A stretch of DNA of 64,000 nucleotides from JAWRCU01 sp033542235 (GCF_033542235.1 NZ_JAWRCU010000024.1:8184-72183), one strand, 5' to 3'; shown: positions 34,867 through 44,427, counted from the stretch's first letter. Translations and numbers: made by a program. Notes: generated by a model not told the origin, from the sequence alone.

Positions 34867-35145
34867 TCAGGCCCTTGGCGCAATCCCGGCATGTGTCAGC
34901 AGCCGGTTGAGCTCGCGGGCATGCTGCGGACACAGGACGGCGTCCTGATCGATGCAGCGAAGCGGGATATCGTCGAAGCGCAGCACCGGATCGCCACCAT
35001 GCAGCAGAAGCCAGCGCCATTCATCGGGTAGCTGGCCGGCAAAGCTTTCTGTGCAGCCATGCCACGCGCATTTGTGAGCGGGTGTCACGACTGGCTGGCA
35101 TTGGATTTGAGGGATCAGCCTACAGCGTTCGTGCAGACGAGCCAT
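34867..35145 (-). CDS. Small Cys/His protein with zinc-ribbon-like spacing
   Basis: 92 residues. Conserved-looking pairs are C-A-W-H-G-C in HKCAWHGCTESF and C-P-Q-H in AVLCPQHAREL, a layout that could bind one zinc. LPDEWRWLLLHGG between them looks like a folded core. I believe similar small proteins occur in rhizobia without known function, but I cannot confirm it. It lies between the ispH operon (110 bp away, same strand) and the divergent lactonase gene, and seems not to belong to either. Confidence 0.55.
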   Translation of the reverse strand: MARLHERCRLIPQIQCQPVVTPAHKCAWHGCTESFAGQLPDEWRWLLLHGGDPVLRFDDIPLRCIDQDAVLCPQHARELNRLLTHAGIAPRA

Positions 35146-35338
35146 CGCCGCCTCTCCGTCGCCCCCTGGGCGTTACCTTAGGCGCGCGAGGTAACGAACC
35201 CGCAAACTCGGACATTCATATTTTAAGCATCGCTAATGTATCGTCGGCCGAACCTCGCGGCCATTCAGGCTATCCGTTGACGCCAACTGCCGGTAAACTC
35301 TACTGCCAAAAAAGACTTTCAAATCATGGGAGGGATCA

Positions 35339-36433
35339 GTGACCAATCACCTCATTTTCGTCGGCACACTCAATCGCGAAGCACCCTATTTCCAGGGTGC
35401 GCGCGGGGTCGGGCTCTCCGTCTACGCGTTTGATGATGTGACACTGGCCTCGACGAAGCTCGCCGAAACCAGCGATATCGACAACCCGACCTTCCTGTCC
35501 GTTACGCCGGATGGAACGCACATCTATGCCAATTCGGAGGTGTTTGGCTGGCGCGAGGGGACGGTCTCGGCATACCGCTTCGACCGGGAGACCAATGCAC
35601 TCACCTATATCAACAAGCAGCCTGCGCTCGGCAGCATCACCGCCCACAATACGCTCACACGTGACGGCACGAAGCTCCTGGTCGCCAACTACGGAATGGG
35701 CGAGGGTGGACCGGACCAGGCCGTCGCCGTCTACGGTATTCGCGCTGATGGGGGCCTGACGCCGCCGATCGCAAGCGTTGAGCATGAGGGTACCGGCCCG
35801 AATGCCGAGCGGCAGGAACGCAGTCACGCTCACTCGGTCACCGAGGCCGTCGCCGGAAATCTCGCGATCGTCGCCGATCTCGGCATAGATTGCCTCGTCA
35901 CCTACCGCATCGAAGCTGATGGCAGCCTGACACCTCTGCTCGAGACGGGCCTGAAGCCAGGTGCCGGCCCTCGCCATGTCGCGCTGCATCCCAACGGCAA
36001 ATACGTCTTTGTCATGAACGAGCTCGACTCGACCGTGGTCTCGCTGGCGCTCGACGCCGAGACCGGCGGCCTGGCTTTCATCGATGCCCAGCCCGCCGTG
36101 CCGGCCGAGGCGCGTGAGGGCAACCATTGCGCCGACATCCAGATCTCGCCGGACGGGAAATTCCTATACGGCTCGAACCGTGGCCACGATTCGATTGCGA
36201 TCTTCGCGGTCGAGCAGGACACCGGAAAGCTCTCGCTGGTCGACTACACGCCCTGCGGCGGCGCCACGCCGCGCAATCTGGCGCTGACGCCATCCGGCAG
36301 CCACCTTTTCAGCGCCAACCAGAATGCCGATCGCATCTCGATCTTCGCACGTGACCCGGCGAGCGGCCGGCTGACGGACACTGGCAGCGCCATCGAGATC
36401 GGCACGCCGATGTGCGTGCGCATTACGAGGTGA
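35339..36433 (+). CDS. Lactonase-family beta-propeller protein (6-phosphogluconolactonase-like)
   Basis: 364 residues, starting with GTG at 35339 behind a strong GGGAGGG ribosome site. It is a seven-bladed propeller of the YbhE/Lactonase family with repeated blades: FLSVTPDGTHIYANSE, GPRHVALHPNGKYVFVMNE, ADIQISPDGKFLYGSNRGHDSIAIF and PRNLALTPSGSHLFSANQNADRISIF. Relatives hydrolyse 6-phosphogluconolactone or act as cycloisomerases. No sugar operon is adjacent, so the substrate is open. It is a single gene with its own promoter in 35146-35338. Confidence 0.88.
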   Translation: MTNHLIFVGTLNREAPYFQGARGVGLSVYAFDDVTLASTKLAETSDIDNPTFLSVTPDGTHIYANSEVFGWREGTVSAYRFDRETNALTYINKQPALGSITAHNTLTRDGTKLLVANYGMGEGGPDQAVAVYGIRADGGLTPPIASVEHEGTGPNAERQERSHAHSVTEAVAGNLAIVADLGIDCLVTYRIEADGSLTPLLETGLKPGAGPRHVALHPNGKYVFVMNELDSTVVSLALDAETGGLAFIDAQPAVPAEAREGNHCADIQISPDGKFLYGSNRGHDSIAIFAVEQDTGKLSLVDYTPCGGATPRNLALTPSGSHLFSANQNADRISIFARDPASGRLTDTGSAIEIGTPMCVRITR

Positions 36434-37217
36434 TCGGCTCGGGTGACTGAGCGTGCGCTTCAATTCGGTTGACGCGGCCTTTATGCCGCAAGGCTATTTA
36501 GACCCGCGGCGGAATATCAACGGCTAAGGTTTGACTGTCGGCGCTGCCCCGCATCTGCCTGCCAGCACCTTCTCCCCGTAGAACGCAGGGGTCTCCGGGG
36601 AAAATTATGCATAGGCGAAGCTCATCTGATGGGGCGAGCCATTTGATGGCAAGCTCCGTGAGGCCATGAATGAGCTCTTGTCGCATGAGGTCGGCATGGG
36701 AGCGATGACGGCATCACTTTTGAAACAGGTCATCATCGCATTGGCGCGGCGCTCGCTGAAATCATCGCAGAGCTGGACGGACCGTTTCTCCATCCTTGCC
36801 GACCGCCAGATCACGCGGGCGTTCGCCGACACATGCACGGCACAGCGAGCGACATCATGCGTCGCGGCGCAGAAGGGTTCTGGCTACACTATCGACAATA
36901 ATCAAGGCACGGCGGTGCGACAGCCCGCCTGACATATGTGCGCCACAGCAGCTCTCAGCGATGGAGCCGCTGATCAGACTGGCGTCGACGATCACCACGT
37001 CGTGAAACTACCTGGTCAGAGATTTTGGACCTGTGCGCCCGAATTCTCCGGGAGACCACGCATGCACGGCTCGATGCAAAACGCGGCACCAGTGATCAAC
37101 CAGGCTCCCGGGGCAGAATGCTCCGGCTGGCATGTTCACCAACACAGGAAAGATGTCGAACGGGCTTTCAGCGCTACATTTCCGCCGAGGATACAAACGA
37201 CCAAGGAGAAAACTCCC
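36434..37217. other. 784-bp gap without a recognisable gene
   Basis: The region has short open frames on both strands (for example 36666-36932 on plus), none with recognisable motifs. A partial copy of the CTTCTCCCCG intergenic palindrome occurs near 36570. The right end carries the ribosome site of the first oxidoreductase gene. The patchwork look suits decayed mobile-element sequence, but I cannot name an element. Confidence 0.4.
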
Positions 37218-38135
37218 ATGAAGGCGATCGTTGTGACGGACCAGGCTGCGGGGACGGCCGGGATGAAGCTGGTGGAGCGGCCCGAGCCGCAGGCAGCGAT
37301 AAACGACGTCGTCGTTCAGGTTCATGCGTCGGGATTCACCTCGGGTGAGCTGACGTGGCCCTCGACCTGGACCGATCGCCTCGGCCGTGACCGGACCCCG
37401 TCGATCCCCGGGCAGGAACTGGCCGGAGTGGTCACCGCCCTCGGCTACGGCACGACGGGGCTGTCTGTGGGACAGCGAGTGTTCGGCCTCTCGGACTCGT
37501 ATCGCGGCGGCACCCTGGCGGAGTACGCGGCCATCGAGGCACGCAACCTTGCGCCGCTGCCGGGCGACGTCGACTTCACGGTGGGCGCGAGCGTGGCGAT
37601 GCCAGGCCTGACTGCGTGGCAGGGACTATTCGAGCATGGCCGTCTTCGGGCAGGGCAGAGCGTCCTCGTGCACGGAGCGGCCGGCGCGGTCGGGTCGATG
37701 GTGACGCAGATCGCACGAGAGTTCGGCGCCTACGTCATCGGCACCGGACGCGCCGCCGACCGTCAGAAGGCGCTCGACTTCGGCGCGCAGGAATTCGTCG
37801 ACCTCGAGAACGACGTCCTCGAAGACGCCAGCGGAGTGGACCTGGTTTTCGACGTTATCGGCGGCGACATCGCGAAGCGGTCCGCAGGCGTGATCCGGGC
37901 CGGAGGAACACTGGTGACCATCGCCGGCCCGGCGGAGGCGCGTCCCGCCGACGGACTGGCCATCGACTTTGTCCTGGTAGCCGATCGCGTCCAACTGGGC
38001 GAGATCATCCAGCGCGTGCGGGACGGACGACTGCGGACGAACATCGGCAACATCGCGACCCTCGACGATGCCGTCGCCGCGTTCAATCGGACCGAGCGGA
38101 TCAGCGGGAAGACGATCATCCGCGTTCGTCCGTGA
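37218..38135 (+). CDS. NADP-dependent quinone oxidoreductase-like protein (MDR family), tandem copy 1
   Basis: 305 residues from the ATG at 37218, with an AAGGAGA ribosome site. It is a medium-chain dehydrogenase/reductase: GroES-like N-terminal half (IPGQELAGVVTALGYG) and a Rossmann half with VLVHGAAGAVGSMVTQIAREFGAYVIGTGR. No zinc-ligand cysteines are apparent, which places it with quinone reductases such as QorA and not zinc alcohol dehydrogenases. Copy 2 follows after 41 bp on the same strand. No pathway is indicated by neighbours. The LacI/ABC operon beyond it points the other way. Confidence 0.87.
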   Translation: MKAIVVTDQAAGTAGMKLVERPEPQAAINDVVVQVHASGFTSGELTWPSTWTDRLGRDRTPSIPGQELAGVVTALGYGTTGLSVGQRVFGLSDSYRGGTLAEYAAIEARNLAPLPGDVDFTVGASVAMPGLTAWQGLFEHGRLRAGQSVLVHGAAGAVGSMVTQIAREFGAYVIGTGRAADRQKALDFGAQEFVDLENDVLEDASGVDLVFDVIGGDIAKRSAGVIRAGGTLVTIAGPAEARPADGLAIDFVLVADRVQLGEIIQRVRDGRLRTNIGNIATLDDAVAAFNRTERISGKTIIRVRP

Positions 38136-38176
38136 GCGACACGCGCCCATCGACAATGACCAAGGAGACAATTCCC

Positions 38177-39094
38177 ATGAAGGCAATCGTGGTGACGGAT
38201 CAGGCTTTGGGAATGGCCGGGATGAAGCTGGCCGAGCGGCCCGAGCCGCAGGCAGCGATAAACGACGTCGTTGTTCGGGTTCATGCGTCAGGGTTCGTCC
38301 CGACAGAGCTGGCCTGGCCTTCGACCTGGACCGATCGCCTCGACCGTGACCGGACGCCGACGATCCCCGGACACGAGCTGGCCGGGGTAGTCACCGCGCT
38401 CGGCTATGGCACGACAGGGCTGTCGGTCGGACAGCGGGTGCTTGGCCTCACGGACTGGTATCGCGATGGCACCCTGGCGGAGTACGCGGCCGTCGAGGCA
38501 CGCAACCTCGCGCCGCTGCCGGGCGACGTCGACTTCACGGTGGGCGCGAGCCTGCCGATCTCTGGACTGACCGCATGGCAGGGATTGTTCGATCACGGCC
38601 GCCTTCGGGCGGGTCGGAGCATTCTCGTACACGGCGCTGCCGGCGCAGTCGGGTCGATGGTGACGCAGCTAGCACGAGAGGCAGGCGCCTACGTCATCGG
38701 GACCGGGCGCTCCGCCGACCGCCAGACGGTGCTCGACTTTGGCGCGCAGGAGTTCGTCGACCTCGAGAACGACGCCCTGGAAGACATCGGCGAAGTCGAT
38801 CTGGTGTTCGATGTCATCGGCGGTGACATCGGGAAGCGGTCCGCCGGCATGGTTCGAGCGGGAGGAACGCTGGTGTCCGTCGTCGGTCCACCGGAGGCGC
38901 GGCCCGCCGACGGCCTGGCGGTCGACTTCGTTGTCGAGTCCGACCGTGCGCAACTGAGTGAGATCGTCCAGCGGGTGCGGGACGGAAGACTGCGGACGAA
39001 TATCGGCAACATCGCGACCCTCGACGATGCCGTCGCCGCCTTCAATTCGACCGAGCGACGCAAGGGAAAGACGATCATCCGCGTCCGTCCGTGA
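38177..39094 (+). CDS. NADP-dependent quinone oxidoreductase-like protein (MDR family), tandem copy 2
   Basis: 305 residues, same length and architecture as copy 1, with GroES-like IPGHELAGVVTALGYG and nucleotide motif ILVHGAAGAVGSMVTQLAREAG. Differences cluster in likely substrate-facing stretches (LTDWYRDG against LSDSYRGG; SLPISGLTAW against SVAMPGLTAW), while the cofactor-binding core is kept. This suggests altered substrate range after duplication. An AAGGAGA ribosome site precedes the ATG. It converges with the lacI-type gene on the minus strand. Confidence 0.87.
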   Translation: MKAIVVTDQALGMAGMKLAERPEPQAAINDVVVRVHASGFVPTELAWPSTWTDRLDRDRTPTIPGHELAGVVTALGYGTTGLSVGQRVLGLTDWYRDGTLAEYAAVEARNLAPLPGDVDFTVGASLPISGLTAWQGLFDHGRLRAGRSILVHGAAGAVGSMVTQLAREAGAYVIGTGRSADRQTVLDFGAQEFVDLENDALEDIGEVDLVFDVIGGDIGKRSAGMVRAGGTLVSVVGPPEARPADGLAVDFVVESDRAQLSEIVQRVRDGRLRTNIGNIATLDDAVAAFNSTERRKGKTIIRVRP

Positions 39095-39161
39095 GCGACG
39101 CGCGCCCATCGATGCACGAGGCCCGCCGGCGCTGTCCAGATCGGCCGGCGTGGTTTATGAG

Positions 39162-40175
39162 TCAGCCGGAACTCGGTGGGCAGACCGCGCAGCTGTTCCT
39201 CTCGACCAGGCGCGGCTGCAACAGGGTACGTTTTGGCTCTCCGGTGGGCGCTTTCAAACGGTCAAGCAAAACTCGCAAAGCCGTCCGCCCGACCTCTTCG
39301 ATCGGCTGGGCTATGGTGGTTATCGGCGGCCAGGTGGTGGCAGCGTAGCGGATGTCGTCAAAGCCAATGATTGAAATCTGTTCAGGCGCGAGGCGTCCCC
39401 TTGCCCGCGTAGTCACCATGGCGCCCATTGCCATAAGATCGTTGCAGGCGAACACTGCAGAGAGCGCTGGAACCCGGTCCAGAAGTTCCCCCATGGCGGC
39501 CAGGCCGCCTTCGAAATGAAAATCGGCAGTGACCTCTGCGCGTGGATCGAGCGTGATCCCCGCTTCACGAAGCGCCTGCCGAAAGCCGCCCACACGCTGC
39601 GGGCTTGAGGTCGTATCGTTGGGGCCCGAGATCACCCCAAAACGCCTGTGGCCGAGTTCGAGCAAATATCGTCCAGCCAAATAGCCGCCCTGCCAATTGT
39701 CGACCAGAACCGCATCAACTCTGGCGGAGGAGATTTCGCGGTCGATCAGGACTGTCGGCAAACCGAGGCGCAGCGCGCGCGTCAAACCCTCCGAGAAATT
39801 GGCCGACGCTGCAAAAATCAACCCGTCTACCTTTCGCGAAAGCAGCACCGACAGGTACTTGTCCTCTTTCACGGTGCTGCCGTCAGAATTGCACAAGAAC
39901 ACCGTGTATCCCGCGTCGAAACCGGCGTTTTCGATTTCCCGGGCGAGATCGGCGAAGAACGGGTTGGAGTTGTCGGGCACGAGGAGACCGAGCGTCTTCG
40001 TCTCTCCGACCCTGAGGCCGCGGGCAATCGAATTCGGCCGGTAGCGCAGGCTCTCGATCGCCTCCCGCACGCGAGCCTCGGTCGCAGGATCGACGAAGCG
40101 CGTAGCGTTGATGACATGTGAGACGGTGGTGGCCGAAACGCCTGCGTGGCGTGCTACATCGGATATTGTGACCAT
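39162..40175 (-). CDS. LacI family transcriptional regulator
   Basis: 337 residues. The HTH is at the very N-terminus, TISDVARHAGVSATTVSHVINATRFV, followed by the hinge region RYRPNSIARGL. The periplasmic-binding-protein-like sensor domain includes LGLLVPDNSNPFFADLAREIE and VFACNDLMAMGAM. It is the last gene of the operon with the ribose-type transporter, 9 bp after the permease gene. It most likely represses that operon through the palindrome at 43794-43807, with the transported sugar as inducer. Confidence 0.92.
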   Translation of the reverse strand: MVTISDVARHAGVSATTVSHVINATRFVDPATEARVREAIESLRYRPNSIARGLRVGETKTLGLLVPDNSNPFFADLAREIENAGFDAGYTVFLCNSDGSTVKEDKYLSVLLSRKVDGLIFAASANFSEGLTRALRLGLPTVLIDREISSARVDAVLVDNWQGGYLAGRYLLELGHRRFGVISGPNDTTSSPQRVGGFRQALREAGITLDPRAEVTADFHFEGGLAAMGELLDRVPALSAVFACNDLMAMGAMVTTRARGRLAPEQISIIGFDDIRYAATTWPPITTIAQPIEEVGRTALRVLLDRLKAPTGEPKRTLLQPRLVERNSCAVCPPSSG

Positions 40176-40184
40176 GAATATTCG

Positions 40185-41207
40185 CTAATAATCGAGGCGC
40201 CGGAGCAGCCGCTGGCGATATGTGTCCAGAATGACAGCCAGCACGACAACCATGCCGATCACGATCGGCTTGAAGTTGTCGCCGACGCCCAGCAGTTGCA
40301 GGCCGGTGCTGAGCACCTGGAGAATACAGGCGCCGATCAGCGTGCCTATTATCGACCCTTGCCCGCCATTCAGGCTCGTGCCGCCGATGATGACGGCGGC
40401 GATTGCATTGAGCTCGTAGCCGACGCCGGCAATCGGGCTGCCCACGTTGAGCCGCAACAGATAGACGATCGCTGCAATGCCGGCGGTAAACCCGCTGATG
40501 GTGAAGGCAGCGATTTTGTAGAACGGCGGATTGTGGCCGGAAAGCCGGACAGCCTCGGCGTTGGTTCCGATGGCAAAGATAAGCCTGCCGAATACGGTGA
40601 AGCGGAGGACAAACCATCCGACCAGAACGACCAGGATGGCGATCATGAAGATGGACGGCATGAACCCGCCGATGATCAGATTGCCGAAGTCGACGAAGGA
40701 TTGCGGCAACCCGGTTATCGTCGAGTTGTCGCTGATCACTCTTGCGGCGCCATGGGCGACATTGAGCATGCCGAGGGTGACGATGAAGGACGGGATGCGC
40801 CAGCGCTCCGATATCCATCCGTTCAGAAAGCCGCAGACCGCCCCGGTCGCCGCGCAGGCAAACAGCGCCAACGGAACCGACTGGTAGGGAGACCACCCTT
40901 CCGCGGTCATGATCAGGGCACCCACGACCGTGCATAGGGCCAGGACCGATCCCACCGAGAGGTCGATGCCGCCAACCAGAATGACGAATGTCATCCCCGC
41001 GGCGAGCACTGTGTTGATGGCAGTTTGAACGAAGATCTTGAGAAAATTCCCCGACGTGGCGAAGTAAGGCGCCTTGATGGAGAAGAATATCAGAATGAGC
41101 ACCAGGGCGACCACGACGCCGGCATCGCGGATCACGAACCGCCACAATTTGCTGGCCCGACGCTTCGCCACAGTCGGACTTGGCGTGTAGGCAGCGTCAT
41201 CCGTCAT
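40185..41207 (-). CDS. Ribose-type sugar ABC transporter permease (RbsC-like)
   Basis: 340 residues of the BPD_transp_2 sugar branch, with many hydrophobic helices. Family sequence includes GMTFVILVGGIDLSVGSVLALC, AVCGFLNGWISERWRIPSFIVTLGMLNVAHGAARVIS and IAAVIIGGTSLNGGQGSIIGTLIGA. It forms the homodimeric membrane channel. It overlaps the ATPase gene by 4 bp. Exact sugar specificity is not readable. Confidence 0.92.
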   Translation of the reverse strand: MTDDAAYTPSPTVAKRRASKLWRFVIRDAGVVVALVLILIFFSIKAPYFATSGNFLKIFVQTAINTVLAAGMTFVILVGGIDLSVGSVLALCTVVGALIMTAEGWSPYQSVPLALFACAATGAVCGFLNGWISERWRIPSFIVTLGMLNVAHGAARVISDNSTITGLPQSFVDFGNLIIGGFMPSIFMIAILVVLVGWFVLRFTVFGRLIFAIGTNAEAVRLSGHNPPFYKIAAFTISGFTAGIAAIVYLLRLNVGSPIAGVGYELNAIAAVIIGGTSLNGGQGSIIGTLIGACILQVLSTGLQLLGVGDNFKPIVIGMVVVLAVILDTYRQRLLRRLDY

Positions 41208-42709
41208 TGAATGTGCTCTTGGAATGCAAGCGAAAGAATCTTCTCCTGGTCGAACTCAGGACGCGCCAGTTCGCCGACGATCTTGCCCTTGGAAAACACC
41301 AGAATGCGGTGGCAGACCCCGATCAATTCCGGGATTTCGGATGAAATCATCAAGATGCCCTTACCCTGCGCGGCCAGCATCCACAGCAGTTCATAGATTT
41401 CATGTTTTGCGCCGACGTCGACTCCTCTCGTCGGCTCGTCGAGTATGAGCATGTCCGATCCGCGGAACAACCATTTCGCCAGCACGATTTTTTGCTGGTT
41501 GCCCCCGGAGAGATGACGAATGATCTGCTTGGTCGACTTGGCCTTCACGCGCAGCTTTCCGAACAGATCGGAGGCGAAACGGGCCTCGGCCGTCCGGTCA
41601 AGCAGTCCTACCCTGGCGACTTTTTGGGGGTCGGTGATCGTGATGTTGGCTTCGCAAGACAGGTCGAGAAGCAAGCCCTGCTCCTTTCGATCTTCCGTAG
41701 CAAGGCCCAGGCCGCTTTTTACGGCCATTTTCGGCGAACGCACTTCTGCCTTGTGGCCGGACAGCCAGACTTCCCCACCTGCCTTGGGATCCGCACCGAA
41801 AATGGCCCGCACGGTTTCGGTGCGACCGCTACCCACCAGTCCGGCCACGCCGACGATCTCGCCGCGACGAACATCGAAGCTGACCTCCGGGGCTCTGTTA
41901 TTGCGTTTGAGATTCCTGACCCGGAGCAGTTCGTCCCCGAGTGCAACGTCTTCGCGAAACACGAGCTGATTTTCCATCCGCCGGCCGACCATGGTCCGGA
42001 CGATGTCCTCGATCGCGAAGCCCTCGAGCGCCCGGGTCAGCATGAGCCGGCCATTGCGCAGCACTGTCACGCGGTCACCGATCTCGAAGATCTCATGCAG
42101 GCGATGCGAAATATAGATGATCGTCACGCCCTTCGCCTTCAGGCGTTTGATGATCTGAAACAGCCGGTTGATCTCGGGCGGGGTCAGAGTTGCGGTCGGC
42201 TCGTCGAGGATGAGCAGCTTGCTTTCGTAGCCCAGTGCCTTTGCGATCTCGACGAGCTGCATCTGCGCGATTCCGAGCGCGCTGACCCTCAGCCGCGGAT
42301 CGACGGAAAGGCCGACCTCCTCGAGGAGAGCCGAGGCTTTGGCGCGGAGCTTGCTTCGCTGCACCAGGCCATACTTGCTCGGCAACTTCTCCAGCATCAG
42401 ATTCTCCGCGATGCTGAGGTGCTGCATCAGGTTCAGTTCCTGGTGCACCACTCGAATGCCCGCCGCTGAAGCTCCATGCGGCGATGACGGCCGGTAAGGC
42501 TGGCCCTCGAATCGGATCTCGCCGTCGTCCGGCGCATATACTCCGGCAAGCAGCTTGATCAGCGTGGATTTGCCCGCTCCGTTTTCGCCCAGCAGGATAT
42601 GTGTTTCGCCGCGGTTGATCGACAGCGAGACGTCGCTCAACGCCACAGCGCCAGGGAACCTTTTGCCGACGGCATGGAGTTCAAGCAGTGGGTCGCCCGC
42701 TTCGCTCAT
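41204..42709 (-). CDS. Ribose-type sugar ABC transporter ATP-binding protein (RbsA-like, two nucleotide-binding domains)
   Basis: 501 residues with two ATPase halves. The first has Walker A GENGAGKST (about 37-45), signature-like LGIAQMQLVEIAKAL and Walker B LLILDEPTATL. The second has a degenerate Walker A (GLVGSGRTE), signature LSGGNQQKIVLAKWL and Walker B MLILDEPTRGVD. A non-canonical second Walker A is normal in this family. It energises the permease at 40185. It lies 74 bp after the binding-protein gene. Confidence 0.93.
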   Translation of the reverse strand: MSEAGDPLLELHAVGKRFPGAVALSDVSLSINRGETHILLGENGAGKSTLIKLLAGVYAPDDGEIRFEGQPYRPSSPHGASAAGIRVVHQELNLMQHLSIAENLMLEKLPSKYGLVQRSKLRAKASALLEEVGLSVDPRLRVSALGIAQMQLVEIAKALGYESKLLILDEPTATLTPPEINRLFQIIKRLKAKGVTIIYISHRLHEIFEIGDRVTVLRNGRLMLTRALEGFAIEDIVRTMVGRRMENQLVFREDVALGDELLRVRNLKRNNRAPEVSFDVRRGEIVGVAGLVGSGRTETVRAIFGADPKAGGEVWLSGHKAEVRSPKMAVKSGLGLATEDRKEQGLLLDLSCEANITITDPQKVARVGLLDRTAEARFASDLFGKLRVKAKSTKQIIRHLSGGNQQKIVLAKWLFRGSDMLILDEPTRGVDVGAKHEIYELLWMLAAQGKGILMISSEIPELIGVCHRILVFSKGKIVGELARPEFDQEKILSLAFQEHIQ

Positions 42710-42783
42710 GAGCTAATTCAAACCAGGGGAGGGGAGCGCGAAAAGGGCTCGCGCTCCGCCGTTCGCTGCGTTGTGGGCCTGGG

Positions 42784-43764
42784 TCAGACGTTCGATGCCG
42801 TGATCAGCTTGACGTCAGTCTTCACCCAGCCGGTGAATTTCTCCCCGTTCAGTTCACGCAGGCCGTAGTCGATCCCCATTGCCGCCATCTGGGGGCCATA
42901 CTGCTCGACGGTCGCAAGCATCTTGCCTTGCTTTATCAGCGGCTGCACTGCGGGAATGTTGTCGAAGCCGACCACCTTGATCTGCCCCGACTTGCCGGCG
43001 GCATCGAGAGCCTTCACCACCCCCAGAGCCATGGAGTCATTAGCCGCCATCACGCCCTGGATATCGGGATACTGGGTCAGGAAGTTCGTCATCAGCGTAT
43101 TGGCTTCCTCGGTTTCCCAATGCGCGGTCTTGCTGTCGAGCAGGGTCAGATTGCCTTGCTTGACGGAATCGTCGAACCCTAGCTTGCGCTGCTTGGCGTT
43201 GTCCGCTTCCGGATTGCCTTCCAGGATGACGACCTTGGCGCCCGGACCGAGCGCCTTCGCCAGCGCATCGCCGGCCATCTTGGCGCCGGCGCGGTTGTCC
43301 GGCCCAAAGAATGCCAGATCGATGCCAGCCGCTTTCTTGGCCTCACTGTCGAGCTCAACGTCGATGTTGATGACGACGATGCCCGCTTTGACGGCTTTCG
43401 CCAGCGGCGTGACCATGGCCTTGGAATCGGCAGGCGCAACGACAATGACGTTGTAATTTTGGGTGATGAAGTTCTCTATCGCGTCGACCTGCGCGGCAAA
43501 ATCGCGTTCATCCTTCATGCCCACTGCCGCAAATTCGAACTTGTCGGCGTTCTTGGCCGCGTAAGCTTCGGCTCCGGCCTGCATCTGCTTGAAGAACTCA
43601 TTGGCGAGGGACTTCATCACCAGACCGACCTTGGGCTTGTCGGCCGCCATGGCCGGCAGAGCCAATCCAGCTAACGCCGCCGATACCGCGGCTCCCGAGA
43701 TAAGGAGCTGACGGCGCGATAAGAAATGATGCGATGTGTGGTCCAAGAGAGTTGATTTTGACAT
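42784..43764 (-). CDS. Ribose-type sugar ABC transporter substrate-binding protein (RbsB-like)
   Basis: 326 residues from the ATG at 43764, with GGGAGGATACCTG as ribosome site. The signal contains a twin arginine (LSRRQLLISGAAVSAALAGLALPAMAA), so export may use the Tat route. The mature part (KPKVGLVMKSLANEFFKQMQAGAEAYA) is of the Peripla_BP_4 type, with VIVVAPADSKAMVTPLAKAVKAGI and MAANDSMALGVVKAL following. It is the first gene of the operon binding protein-ATPase-permease-LacI, with an operator-like palindrome 29 bases upstream. Confidence 0.93.
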   Translation of the reverse strand: MSKSTLLDHTSHHFLSRRQLLISGAAVSAALAGLALPAMAADKPKVGLVMKSLANEFFKQMQAGAEAYAAKNADKFEFAAVGMKDERDFAAQVDAIENFITQNYNVIVVAPADSKAMVTPLAKAVKAGIVVINIDVELDSEAKKAAGIDLAFFGPDNRAGAKMAGDALAKALGPGAKVVILEGNPEADNAKQRKLGFDDSVKQGNLTLLDSKTAHWETEEANTLMTNFLTQYPDIQGVMAANDSMALGVVKALDAAGKSGQIKVVGFDNIPAVQPLIKQGKMLATVEQYGPQMAAMGIDYGLRELNGEKFTGWVKTDVKLITASNV

Positions 43765-43793
43765 CAGGTATCCTCCCAAACCGTCCACGCAAT

Positions 43794-43807
43794 CGTTTGC
43801 GCAAACG
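43794..43807. promoter_or_regulatory. LacI-type palindromic operator candidate
   Basis: CGTTTGCGCAAACG is a perfect 14-bp palindrome centred on CG, the classic shape for LacI/GalR-family operators. It lies 30 bases upstream of the first gene of the sugar-transport operon, whose last gene encodes a LacI-family protein. Binding is inferred from family knowledge and position. Confidence 0.7.
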
Positions 43808-44427
43808 TCAAAGCAGTAGAAATGTGAAGAGGCAGGGGGTCAAGAGAATTCGTTGGCTGCGTGGTTCGCGACCTCGCAGGCAACGTCGTTTGTGTCGATC
43901 CGACTGCCGCATCGGGAGCGGATCGGGGGGAGGCGGGCGGACCCTATCGGATTTGCGGCGCGGCAACTGCCAGGCTGGGCCCTCGACGAGAATGGCGGTG
44001 AAGTCGAGCCCCTTCACTTCTGATGAGCGCTAGTGCCTGGCCGAACGGCTACGGGCTCCCTGACTGGACATGTTCCGGCACGGTCAAATTTTCCATCCAG
44101 CGAGTGTCGTAGTTGTCACAGAAGCGTCCTCATCGGGCCAATTTTGAGATGTCGCGTTTGGGGCCGGAAGCGGACAGTCAGATAAGAGCAGCGGATGGCG
44201 GAAAGATGCCATTCCAATTCCGACCTCGTTCCGGTCGTTAGGATTCAAGCACGCTACAACGCGAGTTGACCCAAATCGGACGCGATACCACCACAGAAAC
44301 CACCCGAAATTGAGGTAAGCCGTTAAGAGACTATAGTTTGTTGTCCGTTATTCTCGGACGCGGTTTTACTGCGTGAGTTCGCGATGAGAAAGACGGTCGA
44401 AGGAAAGTTGCACGTTAGGCTGCTGCG
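43808..44427. other. 620-bp gap with no supported gene
   Basis: Beyond the operator, this stretch has only short frames without ribosome sites or recognisable motifs. Base composition falls toward AT between about 44100 and 44400 compared with the flanking operons. It marks the left border of the accessory patch that contains the integrases. Confidence 0.4.

Larger units (their letters stand above)
37199..39116 (+). repeat. Tandem duplication, two units of 959 bp
   Basis: Unit 1 (37199-38157) and unit 2 (38158-39116) each begin with GACCAAGGAGA, run through a 306-codon oxidoreductase gene including the stop, and end after a GCGAC.CGCGCCCATCGA segment. Start codons are exactly 959 bases apart. 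The products differ at roughly 15 percent of positions by eye, so the duplication is old enough to have diverged but has kept length with no indels. Confidence 0.9.

Noticed and set aside
36605..36932. Overlapping 77- and 88-codon frames as possible transposase remnants
   Set aside because: No transposase motif could be identified on either strand, so no mobile-element claim is made.
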